From Gammaproteobacteria bacterium (GTDB lineage Bacteria; Pseudomonadota; Gammaproteobacteria; Chromatiales; Chromatiaceae), in contig JABDQZ010000215.1 of assembly GCA_013041975.1 (NCBI GenBank), positions 1 through 14,613 of the forward strand: a DNA stretch of 14,613 bases, read 5' to 3'. The notes under the pieces are model-generated. The model was not told the DNA's origin. It made no database searches and worked only from the letters and a program-made list of their open reading frames with translations. Below, piece after piece: positions 7,305 to 14,613 of this stretch. Numbering within the stretch: the first letter of the stretch is position 1; the number at the start of each line of letters is the position of its first letter. Made by a program: the position numbers and the translations under genes.

Positions 7305-7967
7305 TCAGGCAATTTCAACAGCTTCAAAGGCCTTGGCGACAACATCGCCAAGTCTTCTTAAAAAGTCGGTTCCCTGGCCACAGTGAAAATGATCCGGGTC
7401 GCTGTTGCCGATAGCCAGAATTCCGGTGATATTGATGCCATCAAGTGGTACCAGTGCTACCGAGCCAGCTTCCTTGTCGAACTGGCCGAACAGATATTCC
7501 ATTTGTCCCTGATCGATATGGCCACACTTGGGGCGACCATCCTGCATCAGTTGCTGAAATAGTGCCGGACTCGGGTTACCTTTGACGGCTTCCTTTTTTA
7601 GCTCGTTGGCTGAAAACAGTTTCACTTCCACAGAGTCAGCATCAAACTGGTCTCGTAAGTGATTTTGCAGCGTATCAATGACGTCATCAATGGTAGTCGC
7701 ATCGAACAGTTCCAGAGTCATCTTGTGAAGGCGGCTATTGAGTGATTCATTGTCACGAGCCACAGAAATCAGTTCCGCCAGTTGCTGTCGGGATTCACCA
7801 GCCTGTTTTCTCAAAGTTGCTACCTGGCGTTCTACCAGTGAAACTGCACCGCCGCTGGCATGCGGTAAAGTCAGCTCTGCCAGCAATTCTTCGTGATTGA
7901 CAAAAAAGTCAGGATTATTCTTGAGGTGATCAATTACCAGCTGTTCCTGATTTTCTTCGTTACTCAT
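7305..7967 (-). CDS. DUF484 family protein (GAF-like domain)
   Basis: This protein of 220 residues belongs to the DUF484 family, the usual partner gene between dapF and xerC. It starts with the typical helical segment containing HLKNNPDFFVNHEELL and the family phrase LPHASGGAVSLVERQV (about residues 34-49). A probable coiled coil follows (about 45-90), and then a GAF-like fold (about 90-215) including GSVALVPLDG and GILAIGNSDPDHF. No catalytic residues are recognisable and the family has no settled function; a ligand-sensing or structural role is only a guess from the GAF-like fold. Its ATG at 7967 overlaps the dapF stop as ATGA, so it is translationally coupled to dapF. Confidence 0.92.
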   Translation of the reverse strand: MSNEENQEQLVIDHLKNNPDFFVNHEELLAELTLPHASGGAVSLVERQVATLRKQAGESRQQLAELISVARDNESLNSRLHKMTLELFDATTIDDVIDTLQNHLRDQFDADSVEVKLFSANELKKEAVKGNPSPALFQQLMQDGRPKCGHIDQGQMEYLFGQFDKEAGSVALVPLDGINITGILAIGNSDPDHFHCGQGTDFLRRLGDVVAKAFEAVEIA

Positions 7968-8794
7968 AGTGTTATTTCGCCTTCAAAAACAAATTCAGCC
8001 GGGCCTGTCATCCAAACAGGTTCGCCAGGGCCTTGCCAGCTGATGGTTAATTGCCCACCGGGTAAAGATACTATCACTTCATTATCCAGCAAACCGCTGT
8101 TTTTTCCACAAACCATGGCGGCACAGGCACCGGTACCGCAGGCCAGGGTTTCACCGCTGCCGCGTTCGAACACGCGCAGGTCAATTTGCTGCCGGCTTTT
8201 GACCGCCATGAAGCCGACATTGATTCTTTCTGGAAACAAGGAATGGTTTTCCAGGACAGGCCCGAGTGTTTCCACTGGTGCGCTATTGACATCATCAACA
8301 ATCAATACCGCATGAGGATTGCCCATGGAAACAGACATGAACTCCAGTGAATGATTATCAACTGTTGCGTGATAGGTTTTGGCTTGTTCGGAAAAACCGA
8401 TAGGAATTTTCGTGGGTTCGAATTCAGGGATGCCCATATTCACCCGCACCTGGTTGCCATTTTCCAGATAGAGCGTGATGTTGCCTTTGACGGTACCCAC
8501 ATGAAGAACACTGTTGTGACTCAACCCCCTTGCAGAAACGAAGCGGGCAAAACAACGCGCACCGTTACCACACTGTTCCACTTCGGAGCCATCGGCGTTA
8601 AAGATACGATAATAAAATTCCGTATCTGCCGTACGCGGTTTTTCAACGATTAATATCTGGTCACAGCCAATTCCAAAGTGCCGATCGGCAAGGTCACGAG
8701 CCTGCTCAGCTGATAATGAAAGTGCATTTGTGGTTGCATCAAACACCACGAAGTCATTACCGAGGCCATGCATTTTAGAAAAACGCAGCATCAT
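7964..8794 (-). CDS. dapF: Diaminopimelate epimerase DapF
   Basis: DapF interconverts LL- and meso-diaminopimelate without a cofactor, supplying the precursor of lysine and of peptidoglycan cross-links. The protein has 276 residues. The two active-site cysteines are Cys75 in EQCGNGARC and Cys219 in ACGTGAC, acting as the acid/base pair of the family. The start MHGLGNDF (residues 8-15) and GNPHAV (158-163) are standard. Two ATG codons stand in tandem at 8794 and 8791; the first forms an ATGA overlap with the lysA stop. The gene is the third of the coupled lptM-lysA-dapF-DUF484 run. Having dapF next to lysA puts the epimerase beside the enzyme that consumes its product. Confidence 0.98.
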   Translation of the reverse strand: MMLRFSKMHGLGNDFVVFDATTNALSLSAEQARDLADRHFGIGCDQILIVEKPRTADTEFYYRIFNADGSEVEQCGNGARCFARFVSARGLSHNSVLHVGTVKGNITLYLENGNQVRVNMGIPEFEPTKIPIGFSEQAKTYHATVDNHSLEFMSVSMGNPHAVLIVDDVNSAPVETLGPVLENHSLFPERINVGFMAVKSRQQIDLRVFERGSGETLACGTGACAAMVCGKNSGLLDNEVIVSLPGGQLTISWQGPGEPVWMTGPAEFVFEGEITL

Positions 8795-10038
8795 GGCAGC
8801 ACACTTTCTCCGGCATACAGTGATTCGATAGTTTCGCGTTGCCTGACCAGGTGAGTCTGATCACCATCAACCATAATTTCAGCGACGCGTGGCCGGGTAT
8901 TGTAGTTTGAGGCCATGGTAAAGCCATAGGCGCCAGATGAACGGATAGCCAGCAACTGTCCCTGTTGCAGAGAGAGTTGGCGGTTTTTACCGACAAAGTC
9001 ACCGGTTTCGCAGATAGGGCCAACGAGATCATAGGTTGCCGTTATGCCTTCTGCGGATTTATCGACAGGAATGATTTGCTGCCAGGCCTGGTAAAGTGAA
9101 GGACGGATCAAATCATTCATGGCGACATCGACCACGGCAAAATGCCGCTCTTCATTGGCTTTGAGGTATTCAACCCTGGTAACAAGAATACCGGCGTTGG
9201 CGGCGATGGCGCGACCGGGCTCGATGAGTATTTCGTAGGGTGTATCGCCTAAACGATCATGAATAGCACGGGCATAATCAGCTGGTTCAGGTGGAGTTTC
9301 ATCATCATAGCGCACACCCAGCCCACCACCGAGATCAAGATGGTGAATGCTTATACCGGATTCTTCGAGTTTATTGACAAGCGCGAGTACACGATCAAGC
9401 GCATCCAGAAACGGCTCGATTTCAGTCAGTTGAGAACCAATATGACAATCCACGCCGCTGACCTGAATATGTGGCATATCATTGGCAGCCTGATAAAGTG
9501 CAATAGCTTCATCAATCGCAATACCAAATTTGTTTTCTTTCAGGCCGGTTGAGATATAAGGATGTGTATTGGCATCTACATCGGGGTTAACACGCAGGGA
9601 AACCGGCGCTTTTTTGCCCATGGCACCTGCTACCTGATTGAGTCTTTCCAGTTCTGCAGCAGACTCTACATTAAAGCAGCGAATACCCACTTCAAGAGCA
9701 CGACGCATTTCATGTTCCTGTTTGCCTACACCTGAAAATAACACTTTTGATGGATCGCCACCGGCGGCAATGACTCTTTCAAGCTCACCGACAGAAACAA
9801 TATCAAAGCCTGATCCGAGGCGTGCAAGCACATTCAACACTGCAAGGTTGGAGTTGGCTTTTACTGCAAAGCAAACCAGGTGGGATCGTTGCGCAAAGGC
9901 ATCGTCAAAAGCATGCCAGTGTCTTACCAGCGTGGCTCGGGAATAAACGTAGCAGGGCGTTCCATGTTCAGAGGCAATATCTGCAACGGAAACATCTTCG
10001 GCATACAGCTGGTTTTGCCGGTATTCAAAATGGTCCAT
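8791..10038 (-). CDS. lysA: Diaminopimelate decarboxylase LysA
   Basis: LysA is the PLP-dependent, fold-type III (alanine-racemase-like barrel) enzyme that decarboxylates meso-diaminopimelate to L-lysine. The protein has 415 residues, normal for the family. The PLP lysine is Lys60 in FAVKANSN. Other landmarks are the His in CHIGSQ (about 198-203), the phosphate-binding glycines HLDLGGGLGV (about 233-242), EPGR (273-276), the active-site Cys343 in GPICETGD, and GAYGFTMASNYN (369-380) with the PLP-contacting tyrosine. The ATG at 10038 overlaps the lptM stop by one base (TAATG), with AGGA upstream, so coupling is likely. In E. coli lysA lies elsewhere; the lptM-lysA-dapF arrangement here is the one known from pseudomonads and many other gammaproteobacteria. 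Confidence 0.98.
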   Translation of the reverse strand: MDHFEYRQNQLYAEDVSVADIASEHGTPCYVYSRATLVRHWHAFDDAFAQRSHLVCFAVKANSNLAVLNVLARLGSGFDIVSVGELERVIAAGGDPSKVLFSGVGKQEHEMRRALEVGIRCFNVESAAELERLNQVAGAMGKKAPVSLRVNPDVDANTHPYISTGLKENKFGIAIDEAIALYQAANDMPHIQVSGVDCHIGSQLTEIEPFLDALDRVLALVNKLEESGISIHHLDLGGGLGVRYDDETPPEPADYARAIHDRLGDTPYEILIEPGRAIAANAGILVTRVEYLKANEERHFAVVDVAMNDLIRPSLYQAWQQIIPVDKSAEGITATYDLVGPICETGDFVGKNRQLSLQQGQLLAIRSSGAYGFTMASNYNTRPRVAEIMVDGDQTHLVRQRETIESLYAGESVLP

Positions 10039-10178
10039 TAACTGTCAGTTTCCTGTGTTTGTTGTTGGTTTTCATCAGGCATCACCAGTGGGCCTTTCTG
10101 GCCGCAGGCAGACAGCATGCTGGCTGAGCCCAGAATGATAACAACAAGAATGAAAATGTATCGTGACCAGCACAACAT
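10038..10178 (-). CDS. lptM: LPS translocon maturation lipoprotein LptM (YifL-like), 46 residues
   Basis: This is a very small outer-membrane lipoprotein. LptM (formerly YifL) associates with the LptD-LptE translocon and promotes its maturation in E. coli. The 46 residues comprise a short N-terminus with Arg6, a hydrophobic signal segment (about 7-20), a lipobox LSAC with Cys25 as the lipidation site, and the family hallmark CGQKGPLVMP right after it. The tail is short and polar. ATG at 10178 has AGGGG about eight bases upstream, and the stop overlaps the lysA start (TAATG). The frame is open much further upstream, but that part lies antisense to the esterase and precedes a good ribosome site, so I exclude it. 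Its place ahead of lysA-dapF matches the E. coli yifL-dapF neighbourhood. Confidence 0.9.
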   Translation of the reverse strand: MLCWSRYIFILVVIILGSASMLSACGQKGPLVMPDENQQQTQETDS

Positions 10179-10219
10179 CGGGTATCCCCTTTTTGAAGCA
10201 TTAATACAGGGACGTATCG

Positions 10220-10225
10220 TATAAT
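10220..10225 (+). promoter_or_regulatory. Candidate -10 element for the esterase gene in the divergent lptM/esterase region
   Basis: A perfect TATAAT lies about 33 bases before the preferred esterase start. No good -35 hexamer sits at 16-18 bases, so the promoter is either weak or activator-dependent. On the other strand a modest pair for lptM can be read in the same gap: TTGTTA, 17 bases, TACGAT (about 10243 down to 10215). The two promoters would overlap, so the genes may compete for polymerase. Confidence 0.4.
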
Positions 10226-10257
10226 GCGCTAAAACCATTAACAACTGTGTGAACAAC

Positions 10258-10920
10258 ATGACTGAAATGATCCGCACCGAAACAGAAATTACCCTTGAGC
10301 CGACAGGCAAGCTGGAAAAAGTGGTGATCTGGATGCACGGGCTTGGAGCTGACGGCAGTGATTTTGTGCCCATTGTCGATGAAATGGATTTCCCCGGGAT
10401 CGACAATATACGTTTTATATTTCCACATGCTGGCGTATTGCCAGTGACCATCAATGGCGGTATGCAAATGCGAGCCTGGTACGATATTTTACAGGCTGAC
10501 CTGAGTCGTCGTGTGGATGGCAAGGGCGTGCTTAACTCGGTTGAGCGTATCGCCAACCTGGTCAGTAGCCAGGCTGTCGGTGATATTCAGTTATCCGACA
10601 TTGTATTGGCAGGATTTTCACAGGGTGGCGTTATCGCATTACATACCGCCATGCAACTCAACCTGCCACTGGCCGGTGTCATGGCGTTATCGACATATTT
10701 ACCAATGCGCGAAACCATCGAAGCAGGTCAGAAACAGACGATTTTTCTGGCACATGGAATCGACGATGGCATTGTTCCCTATGCTCAAGCGCTATCATCT
10801 TTGGACTGGCTGCGAGATAAAGGCCATGAAGTAGACTGGCATCATTACCCGATGATGCATTCAGTATGTGCCGAGGAAATTGCTGATATTAATGAATGGC
10901 TGGGTGGAGTGCTGGCCTGA
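10258..10920 (+). CDS. Alpha/beta-hydrolase, carboxylesterase/phospholipase family
   Basis: This is a serine hydrolase of the family of small bacterial carboxylesterases (Pseudomonas esterase type, related to acyl-protein thioesterases). From ATG at 10258 it has 220 residues. The oxyanion-hole motif is WMHGLGADGSDF (25-36). The triad can be read as Ser121 in GFSQGG, Asp170 in HGIDDGIVP and His201 in MMHSVC. NGGMQMRAWYD (about 66-76) is another family marker. No signal peptide is present, so it is probably cytoplasmic. The substrate cannot be told from sequence. GTG at 10249 and ATG at 10267 are alternative starts; none has a clear Shine-Dalgarno. It is the only plus-strand gene, divergent from lptM and convergent with cyaA. 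No terminator hairpin was found in the 99-base gap to cyaA. Confidence 0.9.
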   Translation: MTEMIRTETEITLEPTGKLEKVVIWMHGLGADGSDFVPIVDEMDFPGIDNIRFIFPHAGVLPVTINGGMQMRAWYDILQADLSRRVDGKGVLNSVERIANLVSSQAVGDIQLSDIVLAGFSQGGVIALHTAMQLNLPLAGVMALSTYLPMRETIEAGQKQTIFLAHGIDDGIVPYAQALSSLDWLRDKGHEVDWHHYPMMHSVCAEEIADINEWLGGVLA

Positions 10921-11019
10921 ATTAATTCTGTTGGTGTCAGCCCAGTAATCTTGAATTGGTCATGATTTCAACTACAAGACTTTTCGACAGGCTTAAAAAG
11001 ACAGTTAATCAGATTTTCT

Positions 11020-13854
11020 CTAGTCTTTATAGGCAAGCTGCCGTAACGCGATATTGACCTGGTTTTCCAGCTTTTTCTTGAAGTTCAACATATGAACGGT
11101 TGACCATTCCCTGACACTTTCCATTCCGGTAGGCGCGATGGCTGTCAGATAGACAGGGTAGGTTGCCGCATTTTTTCTGATATTAAGTACATAGCCGGCA
11201 ACCGCGACGTAAATATCATCACGTAATAGCAGGTAATCAAATTCCTGATCATTGCAGAGAATTGAATAACTGTTCAGGCTATTTTCTGAACCGTTTCCAA
11301 CCAGTAGCTCCAGTTCGGTATAGTTTGATGAGAGCGGTAAATCAGGCATGTGTACATCATTAGCCACCCATTCATTACGCTCGGGCTTTTCCATACGGTA
11401 GTACTCAGGCGCATGTTTGAGGCTTTTGGAGGCACTGTCTACGGAAAGCAGGGTACGGCGGTTGGCGAGGCTTTCAAGAAAGCGTTGCTGTTGAGTCAGC
11501 AAATGCTGTTCTTCGGCATTTCGGACAAATTGATGAAACAGGCAGCCGTTTTCATCCAGAATAAAAAATTGTGTGCCTTTTTCAAGCTGCCAGCTAAATA
11601 ATTGAATAGTATCTGGACGGTTATGCCTGAAAATCGATGGCAAAGGGTGTTTGCGCAAGGCTTGTTCATCGAAGATAACCTGCTGAAATTCGTTGCTGCT
11701 TTCGCCCAGTTGATCAAACAGTTCAAGCTGGTCATCAAACAGCAGATAGTGAAATGTTTCATTGACGTAAAAAATACAGGCAAAGTGATTTTCGATTTCT
11801 AGGACGTATTTGCTGTTGAGTCCGGTACCGCTGATCAGGAAACAGTCAATAAGGTTATTGCTGAGCTGCTCAACACGGGCAGCAATGTTATGGCTGCGGG
11901 CCGAACCAAAGCCATGAATGGCGAGGTGTTTTGGATTTTGTAAGTTGCGAAGCGACTGTAAATGTCTGCACAGGCTTTCAAGCAAACCATGGGTACCGGC
12001 CCAGGAAAAAACTTCAATCTCACCCCAGGTGTTGATGAGCAGATATTCAATGCGTTGGCAGAGATTGATCCTGCCACTGCTGAAACTTAGCGGATCAGAG
12101 CGTTTTGATGTCAGTTGGAAACCGGCTTTGGATAATTTGCTTAACGGATCCAGCCCGACATTAATGAAGGCCATTGAAATGGACGTTTGAGGTTTATGTT
12201 CCAGTTGCTCAAGCTCTGGTTTGATGGCGTCATGATCAGGTATATTTTGCTGAATCAGATCAAGGATATGGCGTAGTTCCGTCAGGCTGACTGGTGCCGT
12301 ATACGGCCGGATAATGACCTGGATACCAGGTTCTATGGTCTTGTTGCTGTGGCACCAGGCCAGCAATTCCACCAGGGTGTTGGCATTTTTTAATGGCTGT
12401 AAACGCTGGTCCAGGAATGGGTCATCCCTGTACAGCTGCCATTTTTCCTGATCGTTTCTGGTGTCGTAGCGAAAACACAGGCGCGATTCATGCAGGTTTT
12501 TTGAGATGCCGGGGTTGATAAAATCAATCTTCCCGGGACGTCGTTCCAATGCGGCATACAGTTTGCGGCCCAGCAGATTCAGCTCCAGCGGATCAATGCC
12601 TCCGGTAGCTGCCTTGTTACGTGCGAAGTTCATCAGCACCCGGTAAGTGTGAGTGAGTTCGCGTACCAGAACATTGCGTTCCTGGATAACCTGTTCCAGT
12701 TTCCAGGTATCGCGAGAGTCCAGCAGTTTGATATAGTCTTCAGACCACTGCCATTCCTTGACCAGGCCGGATAGCTTTTTCTGTTTCCAATGTTGGTTTG
12801 AACGTGCCGGGCGTGATAACGGCAGATTGACCTTGAAGTAAAAACAGCGTCTGGCCAGTTCCAGCCTTTCATCCTCAAGCCGGCCTGACAGGTAGGCTTC
12901 TACATGGCGATAGATCAACACGTAAGGATCGATGTCGATAACATCATCATCACCACGAAAAATTGCCTCTTTGGTGACATGGCTGAGCCAGGAAATATGC
13001 GGAAAATCGGCTGCATAAGATTCCATTAAGAGGATTTTCAGAATGGCCTTGTAAGGTGATTCGATACCTTTGTAGAGCTGCCAGTGCGCCACCCCGAAAA
13101 ATTCTTCGGCAGGTACATTGTCCATGCCGCCAAAATCCAGCCAGTCGGTGGGATCAATGAAGCGCTTGGTGATGAGGTTTTGTGAATATTCGTGGTAATT
13201 GTTCTCCTCCTCTGGAGGAATGATCCACCACAACGGAGGGCGTCCGGCCAGTAAAATACCGGTACGATAGAATTCTTCAAGCAACAGATGATGCTGTGAG
13301 CTTCCGCTGCTTTCGGAGGAAATAGTCAGTCTCTGTCCAGACTTGAAGGCCACCGCATCCATAAGGAAAATGTGCACTTCCAGTCCACGCTCTACGCCAT
13401 AGCGTTCAATCCGTTGAGCCTTTTGTTGCAACTGCGCAACCTGTTGGTCGCTGAGGTCGTGATTATGGCACAGCCAGAAATCCAGATCGGAATCGGGAGT
13501 CTGGCCAATCGTGCCAATACTGCCCATCAGATACAGGCCCTGAATGGGAATGGTGCGCAGGGCGCGCCGTTTATAATCAAAGCTACGCCCAAGTTTCTTG
13601 GCAATTAACAGGGTTTTTCGGTCAGGCTTGTAGTCAGCCAGACCAGCAGGCGCTTCGTTGCTGGTATAACCGGGTAAGGTGGCATGGTTGATATGAAACA
13701 GCAGAGGAATCAGGTTTAGAAAATCCTTTTGCAGCGGATTCATTTCTGATTCCAGTCGCTTCAGTCGCTCAGCGTGTAAAGCCCTGAAGCGCCTTGTGAT
13801 AGATTTTATTTCCTTGCGGCCGAGTCCGTGTTGCAGGTCAATTTTCTCTGTCAT
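11020..13854 (-). CDS. cyaA: Class I adenylate cyclase CyaA
   Basis: CyaA makes cAMP from ATP; cAMP then acts through CRP in carbon control and, in many gammaproteobacteria, motility and virulence. The protein has 944 residues, about 100 more than E. coli CyaA (848). The nucleotidyltransferase-type catalytic site is in the N-terminal half: LMGSIGTIG with Gly111-Ser112, and SDLDFWLCH with Asp123 and Asp125, equivalent to the essential SDLD aspartates of E. coli CyaA. Other class I segments include HIFLMDA, SSESSGSSQHHLLLEEFYRTG and GRPPLWW, then a long C-terminal regulatory part (about 540-944), less conserved. No membrane segment is seen. It starts 18 bases after the upstream GGDEF-like gene and is probably co-transcribed with it. 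The stop faces the esterase gene. Confidence 0.96.
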   Translation of the reverse strand: MTEKIDLQHGLGRKEIKSITRRFRALHAERLKRLESEMNPLQKDFLNLIPLLFHINHATLPGYTSNEAPAGLADYKPDRKTLLIAKKLGRSFDYKRRALRTIPIQGLYLMGSIGTIGQTPDSDLDFWLCHNHDLSDQQVAQLQQKAQRIERYGVERGLEVHIFLMDAVAFKSGQRLTISSESSGSSQHHLLLEEFYRTGILLAGRPPLWWIIPPEEENNYHEYSQNLITKRFIDPTDWLDFGGMDNVPAEEFFGVAHWQLYKGIESPYKAILKILLMESYAADFPHISWLSHVTKEAIFRGDDDVIDIDPYVLIYRHVEAYLSGRLEDERLELARRCFYFKVNLPLSRPARSNQHWKQKKLSGLVKEWQWSEDYIKLLDSRDTWKLEQVIQERNVLVRELTHTYRVLMNFARNKAATGGIDPLELNLLGRKLYAALERRPGKIDFINPGISKNLHESRLCFRYDTRNDQEKWQLYRDDPFLDQRLQPLKNANTLVELLAWCHSNKTIEPGIQVIIRPYTAPVSLTELRHILDLIQQNIPDHDAIKPELEQLEHKPQTSISMAFINVGLDPLSKLSKAGFQLTSKRSDPLSFSSGRINLCQRIEYLLINTWGEIEVFSWAGTHGLLESLCRHLQSLRNLQNPKHLAIHGFGSARSHNIAARVEQLSNNLIDCFLISGTGLNSKYVLEIENHFACIFYVNETFHYLLFDDQLELFDQLGESSNEFQQVIFDEQALRKHPLPSIFRHNRPDTIQLFSWQLEKGTQFFILDENGCLFHQFVRNAEEQHLLTQQQRFLESLANRRTLLSVDSASKSLKHAPEYYRMEKPERNEWVANDVHMPDLPLSSNYTELELLVGNGSENSLNSYSILCNDQEFDYLLLRDDIYVAVAGYVLNIRKNAATYPVYLTAIAPTGMESVREWSTVHMLNFKKKLENQVNIALRQLAYKD

Positions 13855-13872
13855 TAACCGGCTCGTGCTGGA

Positions 13873-14613
13873 TCATGCACTCTGGTTCAGTGCCATGGAA
13901 GCGCGCTCAACCAGAAGTTTTGGATCATTACCTTTTTGCCATGCGGCCAGACCGAATTGCATGTTGATACTGTTTTTTTGTGCTTCAGACAGTCCAATAC
14001 TAGCGGTTTCGCTCGCCATATTTTCAAATAGCTTAGCCGCTTCAGCTTCGGTGGTTTCCGGCAACACGACAATGAATCGTCCACCGCTGCAGCGCGCGAT
14101 AAAATCGGCCCAACGCAAACGATCACGCAGAAACTGGCTGAAGGCAACAATCAGGCGATCATAATTGTCATCAAGAATATGCGGATTGTTGTCGTCAGCA
14201 ATTTCCATGCTCAGCAGCGCCAGGGTCAAGGGGTTCTGGTAGCGTCTGCTGCGGGTGACCTGGATGGCCAGTTGTTGTGAAAGTGCACGTTCATTGGCCA
14301 GCCCAGTCAGTTCGTCAGTCAGTGTCAGTCTTTCTACTTGTTGTTTGAGCCGTTGATTTTCCTGCTGTAAGGCATTTTCAGATTGAATCACCTGGAAATA
14401 GTGCAGTTGCAGATTCTGGCCATTGTTCACAGAGACTGAACGCGAGGTTCTTTCCAGGGTCACCGCCCCCTGGTCAGCAGAATTGAAATCGATATAAGCT
14501 GTATTTCCCAGAAGTACCTCAAATGCCGGCAAGCTGTCAGAGGCTCCAATCAGGTGCTCATCACCCAGGCCGGTGAGGGAACTGAAAGCGGCATTGGCCA
14601 TTTTGATGTTTTG
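13873..14613 (-). CDS. PAS-like/degenerate GGDEF domain protein (partial, N-terminus beyond right edge)
   Basis: The frame is open to the right edge, so the start lies outside the window; ATG at 14601 is probably internal. The first visible residues, MANAAFSSLTGLG, read like the start of a PAS domain. A coiled-coil linker follows (about 75-92 from Met 14601), then a GGDEF fold beginning LTDELTGLANERAL (93-106) and ending FGLAAW...LLVERASMAL. The signature is SGGRF (172-176, at 14074-14088) in place of GGDEF, and the upstream metal-binding D-x-D-x-F-K strand is not recognisable, so cyclase activity is unlikely. The inhibitory-site motif RxxD is kept as RWAD (163-166), five residues before the signature, so c-di-GMP binding is possible. 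It precedes cyaA by 18 bases. Confidence 0.85.
   Translation of the reverse strand, partial: QNIKMANAAFSSLTGLGDEHLIGASDSLPAFEVLLGNTAYIDFNSADQGAVTLERTSRSVSVNNGQNLQLHYFQVIQSENALQQENQRLKQQVERLTLTDELTGLANERALSQQLAIQVTRSRRYQNPLTLALLSMEIADDNNPHILDDNYDRLIVAFSQFLRDRLRWADFIARCSGGRFIVVLPETTEAEAAKLFENMASETASIGLSEAQKNSINMQFGLAAWQKGNDPKLLVERASMALNQSA

Noticed and set aside
6374..7351. Longer XerC starting at TTG 7351 (or ATG 7345)
   Set aside because: It would overlap the end of the DUF484 gene by more than 40 bases and add 21-23 residues absent from typical XerC; ATG at 7282 fits the family.
10179..10556. Upstream extension of the lptM reading frame to a 172-codon protein
   Set aside because: The extension runs antisense through the esterase, has no homology I recognise, and lptM has its own strong ribosome site and signal peptide start at 10178.
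10978..10992. Short similarity between TTTTCGACAGGC here and TTTTCGACAAGC on the minus strand near 6330-6342
   Set aside because: About eleven of twelve bases agree, but one copy is the spacer of the sigma-28-like promoter and the other has no promoter context; too short to call a repeat family.
10921..11019. Possible shared terminator between the convergent esterase and cyaA genes
   Set aside because: I looked for a stem followed by a T-run on both strands and found only weak A/T pairings around 10978-11000.

Overview
The window looks like ordinary chromosome from a gammaproteobacterium outside the Enterobacterales. The evidence is the gene set and order: hslV-hslU-DUF971-ubiE-ubiJ, and lptM-lysA-dapF-DUF484-xerC next to a class I adenylate cyclase (cyaA). 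Coding density is high, base composition looks even by eye, and I see no insertion sequence, phage gene, tRNA, rRNA or CRISPR array. I cannot name the genus. A chemoreceptor with a sigma-28-like promoter implies a motile cell.

Every gene but one is read from the minus strand, so transcription runs from high to low coordinates. In that order: a partial PAS-GGDEF-like protein (cut by the right edge) sits 18 bases before cyaA. A lone plus-strand carboxylesterase follows, convergent with cyaA and divergent from lptM. Then comes a tight cluster whose first four genes (lptM, lysA, dapF, DUF484) overlap by 1 to 4 bases, followed by xerC. It combines an LPS-translocon lipoprotein, the last two steps of lysine synthesis and chromosome dimer resolution. 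Next is a chemoreceptor gene with its own sigma-28-type promoter and a hairpin terminator. Last is a protein-quality-control and ubiquinone cluster: hslV, hslU, a DUF971 gene, ubiE and ubiJ. ubiJ is cut by the left edge.

Most of this is housekeeping. The unusual parts are: (1) the chemoreceptor, whose predicted periplasmic sensor holds about 150 residues that are nearly half Asp/Glu, including three tandem 26-residue repeats encoded by 78-bp DNA repeats; (2) the GGDEF-like protein before cyaA, whose signature is SGGRF while the RxxD c-di-GMP inhibitory-site motif is kept, suggesting a c-di-GMP-binding rather than c-di-GMP-making protein; (3) the FliA-like promoter of the chemoreceptor; and (4) an esterase in the place and orientation that cyaY has in E. 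coli. No wholly new multi-gene system is evident.
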